Shown: positions 14,801 to 29,800, counted from the stretch's first letter. The stretch: DNA of 64,000 nt from Cheilinus undulatus (GCF_018320785.1 NC_054885.1:8010921-8074920); one strand, 5' to 3'. Notes: a model not told the origin generated them from the letters alone. A program made the numbers and translations.

Positions 14801-17800
14801 GGTCTAGATGAGCTCTCGGTATCAGACCTACATGCTGCTGAGGATTCTGGGAAAAGGACCAAGAAGAACATATGCAAAAGCTAAAAGGAGACTCACAAAT
14901 TAAAGTCAAACTGTGTGTTTGTGTGTGCTGTACCATTGTGAAGACAGTATCGCTGTTGTCATTTGGTAGGTCTACAGGATAATCTTCCTCAGGCAGTGGA
15001 GGCTTCAGGAAATCACAAAAATACAGCTGTTACATTATAATTATGCACGTTTCTTCTTAACCATAGCCTTTATAACCCTTTCCTTTAACTATGAAAACAA
15101 ACAAACACTCTCTTCTGGTGGAAAAGCTCCGGTAATATTTATATATCTCTATAAGGGACAACAGCTCTTTGACCTGACAGTACCGGTACTGATTATCATG
15201 GATCTATCTAAAACACATGACACTGATTTCAGCTGTAATCTAAGCCAGAGTAATCCCAAAGGAGACGTATCTCAGGATCATACCGGGCATCCATGAGGGG
15301 AGGAGGGGGAGGAGGGGGACAGCGGCTCAGGTGCGGTCCATGACGTGGCTCCTGTAGTGGGGTTGTAGTAATAAAATCTCCCTGAGACTTCGTCCACCAG
15401 CTGCTCCCAGCCACAGGAGCCCTGACAGGAAAAAATAAGTGATAGATACAGAACAATATACAACCCAATCCTAAAAAAGTTTTGTCACTGAAAGAAAAAC
15501 ACAAAAAAGCACATTAGATGATGGAAATTATTAGCTCATTTTGAATTTGATGACATATCTCAAAAAAGTAGGGACAGGGCCATGTTTACCGTTGTTCAAC
15601 ATCCCCTCTTCCTTGAACAACAGTCTATAAATGTCTGGAAAGTGAGGAGACCAGTTGCTGGAGTTTTGGGAGAGGAATGTTGTCCCATTCTTGTCTGATG
15701 TAGGATTTAGCTGCTCAACAGCCCTGGGTCATCATTCGTGGATTTTTCTATTTATGTTTTCTATTGACAGAAAGCTCTAGACTGCAGGCAGGCCAGTTCG
15801 GCACCCAGATTCTTTTATTGTGAAGCCGTGCTGTTGTGATGCATGCGGTAAGAGGTTTAGCATTGTCTTGTTAAAATATGCAAGGCCTTCCCTGAGAGAG
15901 ACGTTGTCAGGATGGGAGCATATCTACTTTTCAGCATTGATAGTTGCTTTCCAGATGTGAAAGCCAATGCAACCCCATACCATCAGAAATGCAGGCTGAA
16001 CTGAGCCAGGATAACAAGCTGTATGGTCCCTCTTCTCTGCAGTCTACAGGACACAGCACCCCCCCCAATCAATAAATCTGATCAAATCTGGTCTTATGAA
16101 ATGGTTTATGTGATATCGTATGTGATATATACTTTTTAATATCTACATTTCCTGAAGCATATCCATAAACACACCCTATAAGAGACTGTTTTCAGGTTTA
16201 ACATCTGTATCAAAGCTCTCTTTACAGATGATGCAGTCAACATTTGTGTTAAAATTACGCAGATATCTTTAGAGTCTCTCATAGAATTGTTTCTCTTGTT
16301 ATTTTCCGTTTCAATGTTTCTTGCACACTTCAGTATTTAAAAATATCTACAGGCATCTGCACTGAAGTAACCATTGTGGTTTGGTTTATGTCTTCAGCGT
16401 CTGTTTAGAGATACCACACAGCATCTATATTAGATTATCATCTGGTTCTTTGAAGCAGAAGCCTCTATAGCTCGCTCTTATTTCTAACTTTTACCCCTGC
16501 CCCTCTATTTCCAGTTCTCCTTTGCCACTTAAAGCAGAATTACAAGGAGCAGTGGTGAAATCTCTCCTATAGAATAGAACAACCCTTCAAGCTCCTGATC
16601 CTGTGACCAATAGTCATCAAGAGGAGTTTTTGCAACAAATTACTTTGAATTGCTTGTTCAAAATTAAAAGGACCACAATGAATTGAAACAACAAAAAATT
16701 ACATTATACTGAGGTCAGAATTTTCAAATCTTGTCATTGACTCCCAAGGCATTCTGGGTGGGTCGAATGGCCATGTAGCCCTAGCACTTCACCCTGCCTC
16801 ACTTACTCAACAAGATTCTGGCCACTCTTCCACTAAACTCTAAATTCTGACATTTCTTTTTTTGCTTTTAGAGGCTGCCCATTCAAACATAAGGCAAAAA
16901 CTCTATCAGAGGAACTGTAATGATCCCCAACGTACCTGGGAGGAGGTGGGAGAGAGCAGTGGGGAGGAAGGGGTCAGCTGTCCCCCCTCAGTCTTCCTGG
17001 ACTGGTCCACGTCTCTGACAGGAGGGGACGGGGGGCTGCGGGGGTCGGACCATGTGGTCTGTTTGGTTACAGGATGGAAGTAAAACACCTTCCCTGTTTC
17101 CTTGTCAGTGTGAACCTGCACACAGAGATCACAGGATGGTGCGTTCAGGTACACTTTAAAATACTGTGTTCAAAAGAGTTCAGTCATTAATATTTAATGT
17201 GAAGCTTTTGTGATTTAGATGAATTTAAAAGTGATAATGTCTAGCTTCAAGTAATGTTTTTCCTAAAACCAACATTCTGAATTCTTAAACACAAGGTAAC
17301 TGTAAACTTATGCTTAGTGATGAGGCCAGTAATCTAAGTTACATCCCTACGTGTTACTGATAAGTTGCATAACCCTTACATGACATAGCATAACAGTTAC
17401 ATGACCCTCTGGGCCCAGGTCTCCGCTGATGTGGTCTGGTTCCTGTGTTGCTGATATAAAATAGGTCATTCTGAAGAGCTCAGTGACTTCAAGCGTGGTT
17501 CCGTGATGGATGCCACCTTTACAAGAAAAAAAAAAATCTAAAATTCCTGATATTTTTAGAAAGTGGAAGTGTTTAGGAACAGCAGCAATTCAGGTATAAA
17601 ACAGAAGACCACATAAAATCACAGAGCGGGGCCAACGACTGCTGATTCTATAGCTGAAGAGTTCTGAACTTCCACTGGCATTAATGTAGGCACAAAAACC
17701 GCGTCAGCAGCTTCATGAATGGGTTTCCATGGCCGAGCAACTGCATGCAAGCCTCACATCACCAAGTCCAACTCCAAACCTCGGATGAAGTGGGGTAAAG

Positions 17801-20800
17801 CAGACTGACACTGGACTGTGGAGCAGTTTGGTGGATGCAGGGAGAACATTACCTGCCTGACTGCTTTGTTCCAACTGTAAAGTTTGGTGGAGGAGGGATA
17901 ATGGTATGGGGCTGTTTTTCAGGGTTTGGGCTAGACCCCTTTATCTCTAGTGAAGGCCAGTCTTAGGCCTTGTTTACACGACAACATTCTGCTTCATTTT
18001 TAATATTAGTTTTCAAATTCCACATGCAGACTGCAACATTTCGAAAACAATCTCTGTGCACAAGACCACAGGAAACACCAAAAATGCTGTAGTATACAAG
18101 CCAGGCCAGTAGTTGGTGGTGGGATTTTGCAAAAAACCAAAACAGGTGACTACGTAGAGACAAAGGAAGTTCCAAAGTGTCTATTTCTTTCTTCGGCTAA
18201 TCGCTCATTTAAATTTTGTTTTACCAACTAGTCTAAAGGGGAGGAAATCCCAAGAAAACAGTCAAATTACTCACAGGGTCATTGTGTAAGCAGATGTTAG
18301 CCTAATACTCTCTACAGCATGGCTACATTAGCAGCTAGCTCCACCAGTCTTCATTCCTCTTTCCAGATTAATATCGTGCTCTGATATGTGGCCTCTTCAC
18401 TTTGGATGGAAGTTACACGTGAGTTCAACCCTCGACAGCCTACATACCACTTTATTTCCATTTACTACTTTAAAAAACGGTCATACTCCACTGTGTCTCC
18501 TACACGCTAACTGCTAAGCCACCACTGAAATTCTCATGTTTACATCCACGAAGTGCCAGACAGGAAGGCAGTGGCCATTACCTGTAGCTACAGCGGCCTC
18601 TTAAACAGCATTATAGCCCAGGATTTCAAGCCTATGTTTATTTAAAAAAAAAAAAAAAAAGATTGGTAATTAGTTTAAGCCACTTGTAAATCCTATGATT
18701 GACTGCAACTGTAGTGTGCATATGCTTTTTAAGCATTTTGCCTGTCTACATGGAAACAGAGAGAGGGGTGTTTTAAAAAAGCTTCACTCTTGTTCCATTT
18801 TCAGGCACCCAAAAGGCTGTTCTTGTGGAGACAGACGACTTAAAACACAGCAAAAGTTTTGTGTTTTCATCATGTAAACAAGACTTCAGCACACCGAGAC
18901 ATTGTCCAAAATGGACGAACTTGACTGGGCTGCACAGAGCTCTAAACTCAACCCCATCAAGCACCTTTGGGATGAACTAGAATGGAGATTGCAAGCAAAG
19001 CCTTCTCATCCAACATCAGTGACCTCATAAATGCACTACAGAATGAATGGGTGCAAATTCCCACAGAAGCACTCCAAAATCTTGTGGAAATCCTTCCAAG
19101 AAGAGTGGAGGCTGTTACAGCTGCAAATGGGGGTCCAACTCCGTATGAATGTGCATGTATTTGATTACAATGTCATTACAGTCCCTGCTGGTGTAACGGT
19201 GAGGCGACTGGATACTTTTGTCCGTATAGTCTGCCTGCCTGTCTTTCTTCATGCCTTTGAGTTGTGCAGTGAACCATCGTCTGTTCCTCAGTAACATGTT
19301 AGCTTCTCCATTCATTTGATCACAGTGGAACAAACCTGAACGGCTCTGATTACCTCTAATTAAAGTTAGATGAGCTCAGTGAGTTTAAGAAACACGAAGA
19401 GACGAAGCAGAGAGAATGCTTAAACTGAAAGTAAAAACTTCTTTCACCAAAAGAACTAACAACAAATTACACTGAAATGTGACAGAGAAATACAGACTAC
19501 AGGCAGAAATATGGAGGCATTTTAAGGTCTGAAGTTTATAACGGCTAAATATTGCTGTATAAACTGATATTTTAACACGTTCTGCCTTATTTTATTTTGT
19601 TTATTTCATATTTTCTCTGTCAAACATCCTCATCAGCTCTGTGTAAATCCATAGAAAACATAGAAAAAAATCAGAGGCCACCTTACCTGCCATCCCTCCA
19701 GTGGGCTGACAGGGGAGGCGGGGCTTATCATCCCAGAGGAGGAGGACACAGACGATGCGGGGGTGTGGTCTGGAATGGCTGGTGGGTGTTCAGGAGGAGG
19801 CGATGAGGGGAGGGCGGGTGCAGTAGTGACGATCTGAGGCACTGATGTTTTCTTTAGAGAGGAGACGTTAGCATAGATGGGCGTGTTAGCATCCACTGAG
19901 CTGGGGCCCTACGGAGAGAGAGAGGGACAAAAGAGAGAGTTTAAGGTTTCATACTTGAGCTTCATAAAACTTCAGATTTACACAATTTTCTCCTGAGTAA
20001 CCCAGCACATGTGGGCCATTTAAAATGGACTGAGGCAAAATGGAAAACTGTTCTGTGGTCATATAAATCAAATTTTTAAATCCTTTCTGGATTTAATTTA
20101 ACTTTCTGGAAACCACGGGTGCCGTGTCCTTCGGACTTAAGAGGAGAGGGAGCATCCAGCTTGTTATCAGCACACAGTTTAACTGCCTGCATCTCTGATG
20201 GTATGGGGTTACATTCATGCCTATGGTGTGGGCAGCTTACACATTTAGAAAGGAACTATCAATGCTGAAAAGTAGATATGCTCCCATCAAGACGACGTCC
20301 CTCTCAGGGAAGGCCTTTTATATTTCAGAAACACAAAGCTAAACCGCATCCATCACAACAGAATGGCTTCACAGTAGAAGAGTCCGGGTACTGAACCGGG
20401 CTGCCAGCAGTCCAGACCTTTCACCAACAGAAAACACACCAACAGCAAAGACGTCCCAGGACCGTTGAGCAGCTAGGATCTAATATTGGAAAAGAATGGG
20501 ACAACATTCCTCTCCCAAAACTCCTGCAACTCCAGATGTTTATAGACTGTTGCTGAAAGAAGAGAAGATGCTACACAATGGTAAACATGGCCCCGTCCCT
20601 ACTTTTTTGAGATTTGATGCTGCCATTAAATGTCTCAATTTCAACATCTGACATTTTGTTTATGTTCTATTGTGATTGAATTATGAATTTAATAAAATTT
20701 GACAGTCATATTTTAGATAGCGTCCCAACTTTTTGGGAATTGTGGTTGTATATAAGTTATTATTATGAAAAATGATGTAAATTTACTGGTGAAAAAGTTA

Positions 20801-23800
20801 CATCTTTCTGCTCCTGTGTACAGGGCGTTCGTGTAATCCAGACATCTAGAGGCGGCGTGCTGGAGGAGCCGTCTTGTGATTGTTAACAGGGTGTTTGTGT
20901 GGGTGGAGGGAGCTGCTGTCCGACAGGAAGAACCCCTCCTATGTTTTATAAACACAGACACGCACACACTCACAGACGTCACACATGTAAACAGCAGTAA
21001 ACGCATGCTTTAAAACAACAAACACTTCCTTTAATCACTTCTCATCACAGAAAATCAGTAATAATCAATCACGTGTGACTTTCATAGAGAATGACAATAA
21101 TTAAACAGTAAAAACTACAATCAGCTCCTTTAATTAAGCTTTAATCACTGCTGTGAGGGCCTTGGAGAGAATGAATCAAATCCCTTAAGGCATGCACAAA
21201 ATTACTGGAATGATTCAGATTGGCAGATATTAGCTTGAATAGCAAATTGTTGTATCGGTAGTTATGAGTATTTGTAGTCTACTTTGGCTGCATTTACAGC
21301 TCTGAGTCTGTGTAGACAGGTCTATGTCAGGCTCAAACATCTGGACTCAGGAAGCTCAAAAAAGATTGCATGTGGATCGAGTGTGAAGACTCCTTTTCAA
21401 GTCCAGACACAAATTCCCTCTTGGATTGAGGTCTAAGCTTGGACTCGGCCGCTCTAGAACATTCCCCTTGCTGCCTTTACACCATTTCTGTGTAACTTCT
21501 ATATGCTTGAGCTCGTTGTCTTGCTGGAAAATACATATTTTTCCAAGCCTCTTGCAGAATGAAAAACACCGCCCTGCAGGTTTTTCCTATATTTTGCTGC
21601 ATTCATTTTACCCTCTACCTTTATGAGCCTTCCAGGGCTGAGAAGCATCCCCACAGCATGATGCTGCCACCACTGTGCTTCACAGTGGGGATTAGGGCTG
21701 GGCAATTAATCGCAAATAAGATTAAACCGCAAGCGTCATTTTTTAAATTTTTACAAAAATTCTCCTTTTTGTGTTTTATGTATGTTTTTCTTAATCAAAA
21801 TGACTGACATTAAAATGACAGTGCCCTTAAACAAAGAAAATGACATCACATTTGCAATACAAGCAAAAGAAGTTAGCTCATTCTAACTAAAACTGATGAA
21901 GGCTAGCATCACTTTATAAAAGTCATACCCCAGCTGTGATCAGCTGGTAGCCAGCCTCACCTCCTCCACCCCAGCCGCCTTCTTTATAGCTTAAAGATTG
22001 TTGCACCCCCATATTCACATTCATGCTAATATGGATTAATTGCTTTGGAAATGATTTTATTGTTCCAATACACTTGGTCTTATTTATGGAATTATTTATT
22101 GCTTGAATTTGTCTAAAAACACACAAAATTAACCCAAGAATTATTGCATATTAAATTGCAATATTTGGGAAAACAATCACATTCAGAATATTTTTGCAAG
22201 ATATTTAAAAAAAATAGACAAATAGAAACAAAATAAACTTTGAGGATGAGTTAACTTTGTTCATGCACTATTACGATCCTGAATGCTGATAACGCCTCGG
22301 TGAATCTCTCTATTCCTGAACGGTTGAGAGAGCAGGACTCTGTTTAGACCAGTATCAGGTGTAGTCCTCTGAATGTTTAACACGCAGCCAGTCTTGAGGT
22401 TTCACATTAACCTGAACACACCTCTGTCAGCTGATCAGCTGAAACAGGAGCAAACTGGACCAGTTTGTGGCTTTTTGTTCAGTTTTTAATCACCAAATAT
22501 CCTTTTTACTCCATCTTTAGACAGATCACATCAACAAACTGATCCAGTCTTACTACGAGCCCTCATGATAAATACGACTACTCTATAATGATGAACTGCC
22601 ACACTCACCCATAATGCATCTCTCTGCTTGTTCCCACATCATCTGAGTCCTTTAGAAGTGTGATAAAGTTTCTGTTCTCTTATTGTTCCCACCTGTAACT
22701 GAAGCTGCTTCATGCTGTCTGTCTGTAAAGAGACTCTGCAGTGTGAAGCCCCGCCCCCTCTCTCTTTGCAACTTCTAGCCCCGCCTCTCTGTGTCTGCAG
22801 ACTGAAGCCACACCCTCATCAGCCTCTAGTAGAACCTATTTAAAGGACAGGAACCCTGCATGTTCAGACAAACTGACCTTATTAGATCAATATAAATGTG
22901 TATTACGTGTATGCTGTCCACAGAGAGTCTACATCTCTACATGCTGAGATCTTTGAAACATGTAGGCTGTCATTGTGGTGCAGTAACTCAAATTTACCCT
23001 GAGAGCATCTTTATAGAGGAGCACAATAAGGAAGAAGGTACTGTAATGTAGGTCAAGGTGAGGACGTTTACAAAGATCCTTGATAGCAAAGTGGGTTTCA
23101 ATTCAATGTGGGCAAATGTTGGAATAACGCTGAAATGATTTATTCATGTTACTTTTAACGCTTTTTCACTACTTTTCACCCCTTTTTTCTACTTATTTAT
23201 GCCGCTTTGACTGTTATCTGTTGCTTTTCTGCAACTTTTCACCACTTTTTAACCCATTTTTTGCTTTCTTTTTGGCACTTTAATCCTATTTTGCCACATT
23301 TGACCAATTTTTTCTGCTTTCTGCCCATTTATGCCACTTTTCATCCATTTTTTCTCTTCCCGCATGTTTACTCACTTTTAGCCTGTAAAGTCCCCTCTTT
23401 TTTTTTGCCAATTTTTGTCAATTTTTACCACTTTTTACCAATTTTTTCTGCTTTCTGCCTATTATTGCTTGTTTTTGTCAATTTCTGCTATTATTTCCCC
23501 ACTTTTTGCCTGTTTTATCACTTTCTTTTAGATACTTTTATCCTATTTTGTTTGTTTGAAAACATTTTTGCAATTTTTTGCCAATGCCACTGCTCTTCAT
23601 TCCAAGTTTTTTCAACTTTCCATCCATTTTTTCCACATTTAACCCATTTTTGCTGCTGCCACTTTTTCCCACTTTTCACCTGTTTTCTCACTTAATTGCC
23701 AATTTTACCACTTTCTGTCCATTTTTAATATTTTTAACCTATTTTTGCTGCTTTCAGTCCATCTTTTTGTCCATTTTTAATGCTATTTCCTCACTTTTTG

Positions 23801-26800
23801 CCTGTTTTATTACTTTCTTTTGCCACTTTTTGCCAATGCCATTGCCCCTCTTTCCAAGTTTTTTTCAAGTTTCCATCCATTTTTACCCCTTTCTACTAAC
23901 TTTTGCTGCTTTCTGACCATTTTTCCCACTTTTTTCCAATTTTTTGCCTGATTTCTCACTGAATGTCAAGGCTGCAGCCCCTTTCATTGCCAATTTTCAC
24001 CAAATTTTTTAATACTTTTAATCTATTTTTGCTGCTTTCTGACCTTTTTGTCTCTTTTTGTCCATTTTAATGCTATTTCCCCACTTTTGCCTGTTTTGAC
24101 ACTTTCTTTTGCCACTTTTTGCCAATGCCATTGCCCCTCTTTCCAAGCTTTTTCAAGTTTCCATCCATTTTTACCCCTTTTTACTTATTTTTGCTGCTTT
24201 CTGGCCATTTTTGCAACATTTTTGACACAAAAATATATCTTGTAAAACATTTCTTAAAGGACCGTCGATGCAACAATCACCAGCAACAACTTTAAACAGT
24301 GTCTCTATAAACCTAATAAAAAGGGAAATGTTTGCTTTTCTTTTGGCACTGGGTGACATAAGCAGATAAGATATGAGTATTTTCACCTAAATCCTGGTCT
24401 GATTTTGAGTTTAGGTGTTTGTAAATTGATAATGTCACATCCACACTGCTGCTGATTAAGACTGGGAGTAAATGTTATTAATGTTAAATGTTATTTAATC
24501 TACTATTTATCTTACTGAGTTCCAGGATTTTCATCTCTCTTTTTTAGAAGTTTCTATTCAGACTCAGAGGAGAGTTCTCATCTGCTGATTTGAGGTCTGT
24601 GTCTGTTTGCTGCCCCCTGCTGGATCAGTTTTATCATCACAGACATGAAGTCTGACCTGCATTCAAAAAAGAAACATAACTGAACTTTTTCCTTGTAAAC
24701 ACGTTATAGAGAAAACAATAAAACAAGAACACACAGACTAAGGCCTTAAAACTGAGCAGAAGAATGCAAAGAGGAGTTGAAAAGGAAAACAAAAAGGAGG
24801 AAGAGGAGAAGGCCGACTGTATGACCATCACATGATCATATCATCAGACACTGTAGTCGAACATCTGAACTTCTAAATGTGGAAGTGAAACTTCACTGAA
24901 TGAGTCAGCTCTCACACACAAGGAGCCAAAACAAGCATGAAACAACAGAAAACAAGCTAAATCCTCTGACAACATGTCAAAACAAAGCCTGAACTATAGA
25001 ATGTTACATGCAGTGACAATGAGGCGTCCTAGGACGGCTCAGTAAAATGACTACTAGGCCAGGTTAACAGGTTGTCTGCAGATGATGTCACACAGCAGCA
25101 GAGAACTCCAGGTGGGGGGCAAGAGGTGATTTCTGCACAGAGACTTTCTAAATGCCAAAGTTTGGTGCTGTTTATGACTGTGCCAACTGTGACAACTAAA
25201 CAATACTGAGCTATTTGAAGTCCTGACATTAGCGAAACATTCAGGCAAAAAAGTTTTAAAATCTCTCAGAGAAACAAACCGGCGCTGATTAAAATCCTCT
25301 GACTAAAGCCTGCAGAGTCGGCTCATGCATGGCTGATGCTACTGTGTGGGAAAATGTAGACAAATGTATTTATGGAATAATTTATTGCTTGAATTTGTCA
25401 AAAAAATACACAAGATTAACCCAAGAATGATCAAATATTAAATCGCAATATGAGGGAAAACAATCGCAAATCATTCAGCCCTAATCTCAATGCAGAGATA
25501 TCGAGGTGAGATTCTGCAACCAGTGGAAACCACACGGCTCCACAGTCTGGGACTGAACTCTATCCTCTAAGATGACGATGCTCGCCCCAACAGAGCGGGG
25601 TTTATCAGAGACTACCTGCAGAATTTGGGAGTGGAGAGGATGGAGTGGCCTCCCAGCAGTCCTGACCTCAACCCCATTGGTACACTTGTGGGATCATCTT
25701 GAACATGCCAGAGTGACCAACACAACCACATCGGCTGACTTGTAGCAAATGCTGTTTGACGAATGGGATGCCATCCAACAGCAGGCTGGTGACCAGCATG
25801 AGGAGGAGGTGCCAGGCTGTTGTGGCTGTGTGCTCCTGCTTGTTGAATAAATACATTTTTAAACTTCCAATATGTCTTGCTTCTTCAATCATCCAGTCCA
25901 CACGGCAGAATAATCTGTTTGGCATTGGCAGAGAGATTTGGCTAATTTTTCCTATTTTATTATGTTTCCTGCTAAGTTTAGAAAAGGTCAAAAGAGACTG
26001 CAGCGTGACTAAAACTCATCTGAAGTCTGTAACTAAAGCTGAATCTGAAATAGCTGACAAACTCAACGCTGCTGTGTTGCAGTGTGAGGAGGGAGACAGG
26101 CTCACACTCTCAGGTATCCGGTTACTCTGGTTTTTCACTCCCTCTTCATGCAGGTGGCGCTGCAGCCTCGTTCCCTCTCAGTTTCCTGTCTGACCCCGAA
26201 CACATCCTGCCAGCTGTGACATCACAACATCCTGCTGACATCATCACATCCTGCTGAGACGTCACCGCACAGAAACAATTTTGAATATTAAATATAAATT
26301 CAAAAATAAAAAGTAAAAGGTGTCAACAATCAGCCATTTAAAAAGCCAAACTGAACAACAGGGAACAATAAAGCTTCAATCATGATAATATTAATACAGA
26401 GTTTTCAGTCCAGGGCCGGTTCAGCTCAGTGCTAGAGGTCAGCAGTCAGCGTGTTTGTGTCTGATGAGAATAAAAAGAGGAAACAGCTTTTTTCTTCTTC
26501 TTCTCTGAGCTTCCTGAGTGGACTCTACAGGAAATGACACGCTACAGAGGGCTTTTATTTTGGAAAAAAGACCTGCAGCCGAATCTGGATGAACTTCATG
26601 TGACTAATAACCCATGCCCTGATCATCTGCTTCAAATATTTACTGATATATTTGATTATTGATAATCAATCTTCATTCAAACAACACTGGCTGATAGAAA
26701 TATCTGAAACTCTGCAACAAAGAGAGACTGGGATGCTTTAACGTGGTCAATATTTAACTCTGGAGTGAATGTAAAGTCACCGAGCACAACATGCACACAG

Positions 26801-29800
26801 ACTCTGAACAGCTCCATAGCTACACCCTACTCAAACTTTTCTGAAGCTTTAAATATTTCTCCTAGCTTCAGCTAAAATCCCAAACTTTTAGCTTTAATGA
26901 CAACTTGGACTGGATCACATTTAAAATGACAAAAAAAAATTTAAAAGTGGCTGAAGAAGTGGGTATAATCTTAATTTATGCACCATATTCTTATTAGTAA
27001 TGCCATTCAACAAAAGGATAAAGAGCCTGTGTTATAGCCTGCTGTTACAGATCAAGTAAAAACACCCGGTGTCTGCTGGAATCCAGATATTAAGGACTAA
27101 TATGAATTCTGATGAAGGAAGCAGGCTTATAGAAAGCAGTAATGCTGGCTCTGATCACATCGTTAGACATCACAGAGCAGGGGCGTCTCCAGGGGGTGGG
27201 CCAGATATCTGATTGGCCAGACCAAAATTCTAAATAATAGTTGGCTATATGCTTTGTCAGAAGCATGACTTGTAATTTAATCATTTTTGTCAAGCTGTGC
27301 TGCAGGCTGTTTTTAGCTACCTTTGCTTGACAAATTGATTTTTGTAGGTACTTGAATAATGGAATTTAGAGTCCTTAAAGGTCAGAGTCAGACAGCTCAT
27401 TACATTTAAAGCCACAGACAGAAACAGCTTGTTCTGAGCATGGTTGAAACAGAGGGTGTTTTTAGACATGCAAAAACCAATACTGGAGTTTTTCAATCAA
27501 CACACTTTTCAGGCATGTTTTGGGGACCTCTGAGAGATATAAAGGGGGTAAAGTAGGTGACCTTAAAAAAATAAAGTTAAGAGGAATTACACTCTATGCT
27601 GTCACTCTTTAGTGTAACTTCTAAAAGTTAAACATATGCACAGGAGTAAGACATCTACAAGATACTTTAGTGTTTTAGTGCCTAAAAAATATATTTATAC
27701 CCTTGGATGTTTCAGGCACAAATTCACTTTTGTATTGAAGTCTGGGCTTTGACTCGGCCACTCCAGAACAGTCCCCTTGTTGCCTTTAAATCATTTCTGT
27801 GTAGTTTTCTCTGTATGCTTTGGCTTATTGTCTTACTGGAAAATAAATCTCCTAAGCTGTAGCTCTCTGTCAGACTAAATACGATTGCCCTCTAGGATTT
27901 TACTATATTTTGCTGCATTCATTTTAACCTCTAAAATTAACAAGCCTTCTTCGGCTGGGAAGCATCCCCACAGCATGATGCTGCCACCACCGTGCTTCAC
28001 AGTGGTGATGTCTTTCTCTTTGCCACTCTCCCATAAAGCTTTGACTGGTGAAGAACCCGGCCAACAGCTGTTGAATGCAGAGTCTCCAATCTCAGCTGCT
28101 GAAGCTTGGAGCTCCTTCACAGTAGTCATAGGTGTCTTGGTGGCCTCTCTCACTAGTCTCCTTCTTGCACGCTCACTCAGTTTGTGAGGACGGCCTGATC
28201 TAGGCAGACTTACACATGTGCCATATTCCTTTCATTTCTTGATGACAGATTTAACTGAACTCTGGGGGATGTTCAGAGCTTTGGAAATGTTTTTGTCTCC
28301 ATCCCCTGACTTACACTTTTCAATAATCTTTTCTCAGAGTTGCTTGGAGTGTTCTTTTGTTTTCATGGTGTAATGGTAGCCAGGAATACTGATTTACCAG
28401 TAAATTGACCTTCCAGATACAGGCATCTTAATACTACAATCACTTGAGTCACATTCGCTGCAATCAGGCGATCCCCATTTCACTAATTGAGACACTAGCA
28501 CCAGGTGGCTACACCTCTGTTGAATTAGGTCAGTCACTTTAAAGGCGGTCTTTGAAGAAATCTGTTTTCAATTTGACATTAAGGAGGGTCTCTTTTTTTT
28601 TTGTCAAATTAGACTGACCATGATGGATTTATAAAACCAATAAAAGGTCAAAACTTCCAAGGGGGTGAATTTTTTTTATAGGCACTGTAAGTTATGGCCA
28701 GAGTTTGGTCATCTGAGCCACTAAATTCTGGCCAGTTCCAGAAAACCACAAAGTATGACCTGGCCTTCTCAGCCTCTTATTGGGTGAGAATATCAGGGTA
28801 AGCCAATCAACATACAAAGGCCACAACTAGTACTAGTCAATAAGATGGGTCATGCCTTTGCCATCCTATGAGTAAATACTTGCAGCATACTAAATTATGA
28901 GTTTCAGATGGAATTCAGATGTTATACTCTGTGGAGACTAAGAAGTAAGTGGGCAGACTCCCTGCACTACGCCACGGCTCTTCTCTTCTTGCTAAAATTG
29001 TCCTGTAGATATGCATTTTTTTAAGAAGCATCAGGACCATCTGACCAGTCTCCAAGAATGGTTGATGCTTCAGAAATAAAAGACTCCAAAGCAAAGGTCT
29101 CATCCGTCTTACCTGTGTTGAGGGAGGTGCAGGTGGAGGTCCCGCTGGAGGTGCAGGTGCATGTTCAGGCGGCGCTCCAGGACTCACTCTCCCTCCAACC
29201 AAAGCTTCAATATCCAAGTTCAGGTCCTGGATGGACTCGTAGATGTGGTGTGAATCCTCATCTTTAACAGAATCATCCTCTCCGATGCTACTCTCAACAC
29301 TAATCTCCTCCTCTGCCACCTCCTCTTCCTCCTCCTCTAACTCTATTGGAGAGTCCTGGTTGTCACCTGTGGTTCCACTTTGGAGGTCATTGTGTGGAGG
29401 TACCATTGGGACCACTGGCGTCTCAACGGGGATGGGCTGAGTGTAAGGCCGCGATGAGGAGAGAGGGTCTGCTGGACTGAAACTGGGAACTCGAGGTTTC
29501 CCAGAGTCCTTTTGATCCTCCAGAAACCCTGACTGAAGTTTTTTACTCAAAGCATCCTCTGTTATTTTTGTAGTCCCACTAGTGACTGTAGTCTCTGCAG
29601 GAGCGACAGGGAGATCACCTGAATGTCGTGATACTGGCGGGACCAGAGGTGACATGTCATGAAAGTCTAGTGGGACACCGAATGTGGACATGCGGTTTTC
29701 AGTCTTGCGGTATCCAGTGGAAGCATCAGGCCGTAGTCGTATAGTCACCTCATCACTCGGTTTGGCTTTGGTCCCACTCGGCTCCTCCAGAGGCTTTGGA

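Noticed and set aside
23207..23916. Long Phe/Leu/His-rich open frames
   Set aside because: Low-complexity translation of the degenerate ccattttt array. The composition explains the lack of stops.
28010..28200. Intact transposase
   Set aside because: Only short conserved Tc1 stretches remain. Deletions and stops break the frame in every Tc1 copy seen.
28915..29112. C-terminal extension of the large minus-strand frame past exon 2
   Set aside because: It lies beyond a good gtaaga donor, has no family homology, and exon 3 follows in phase.
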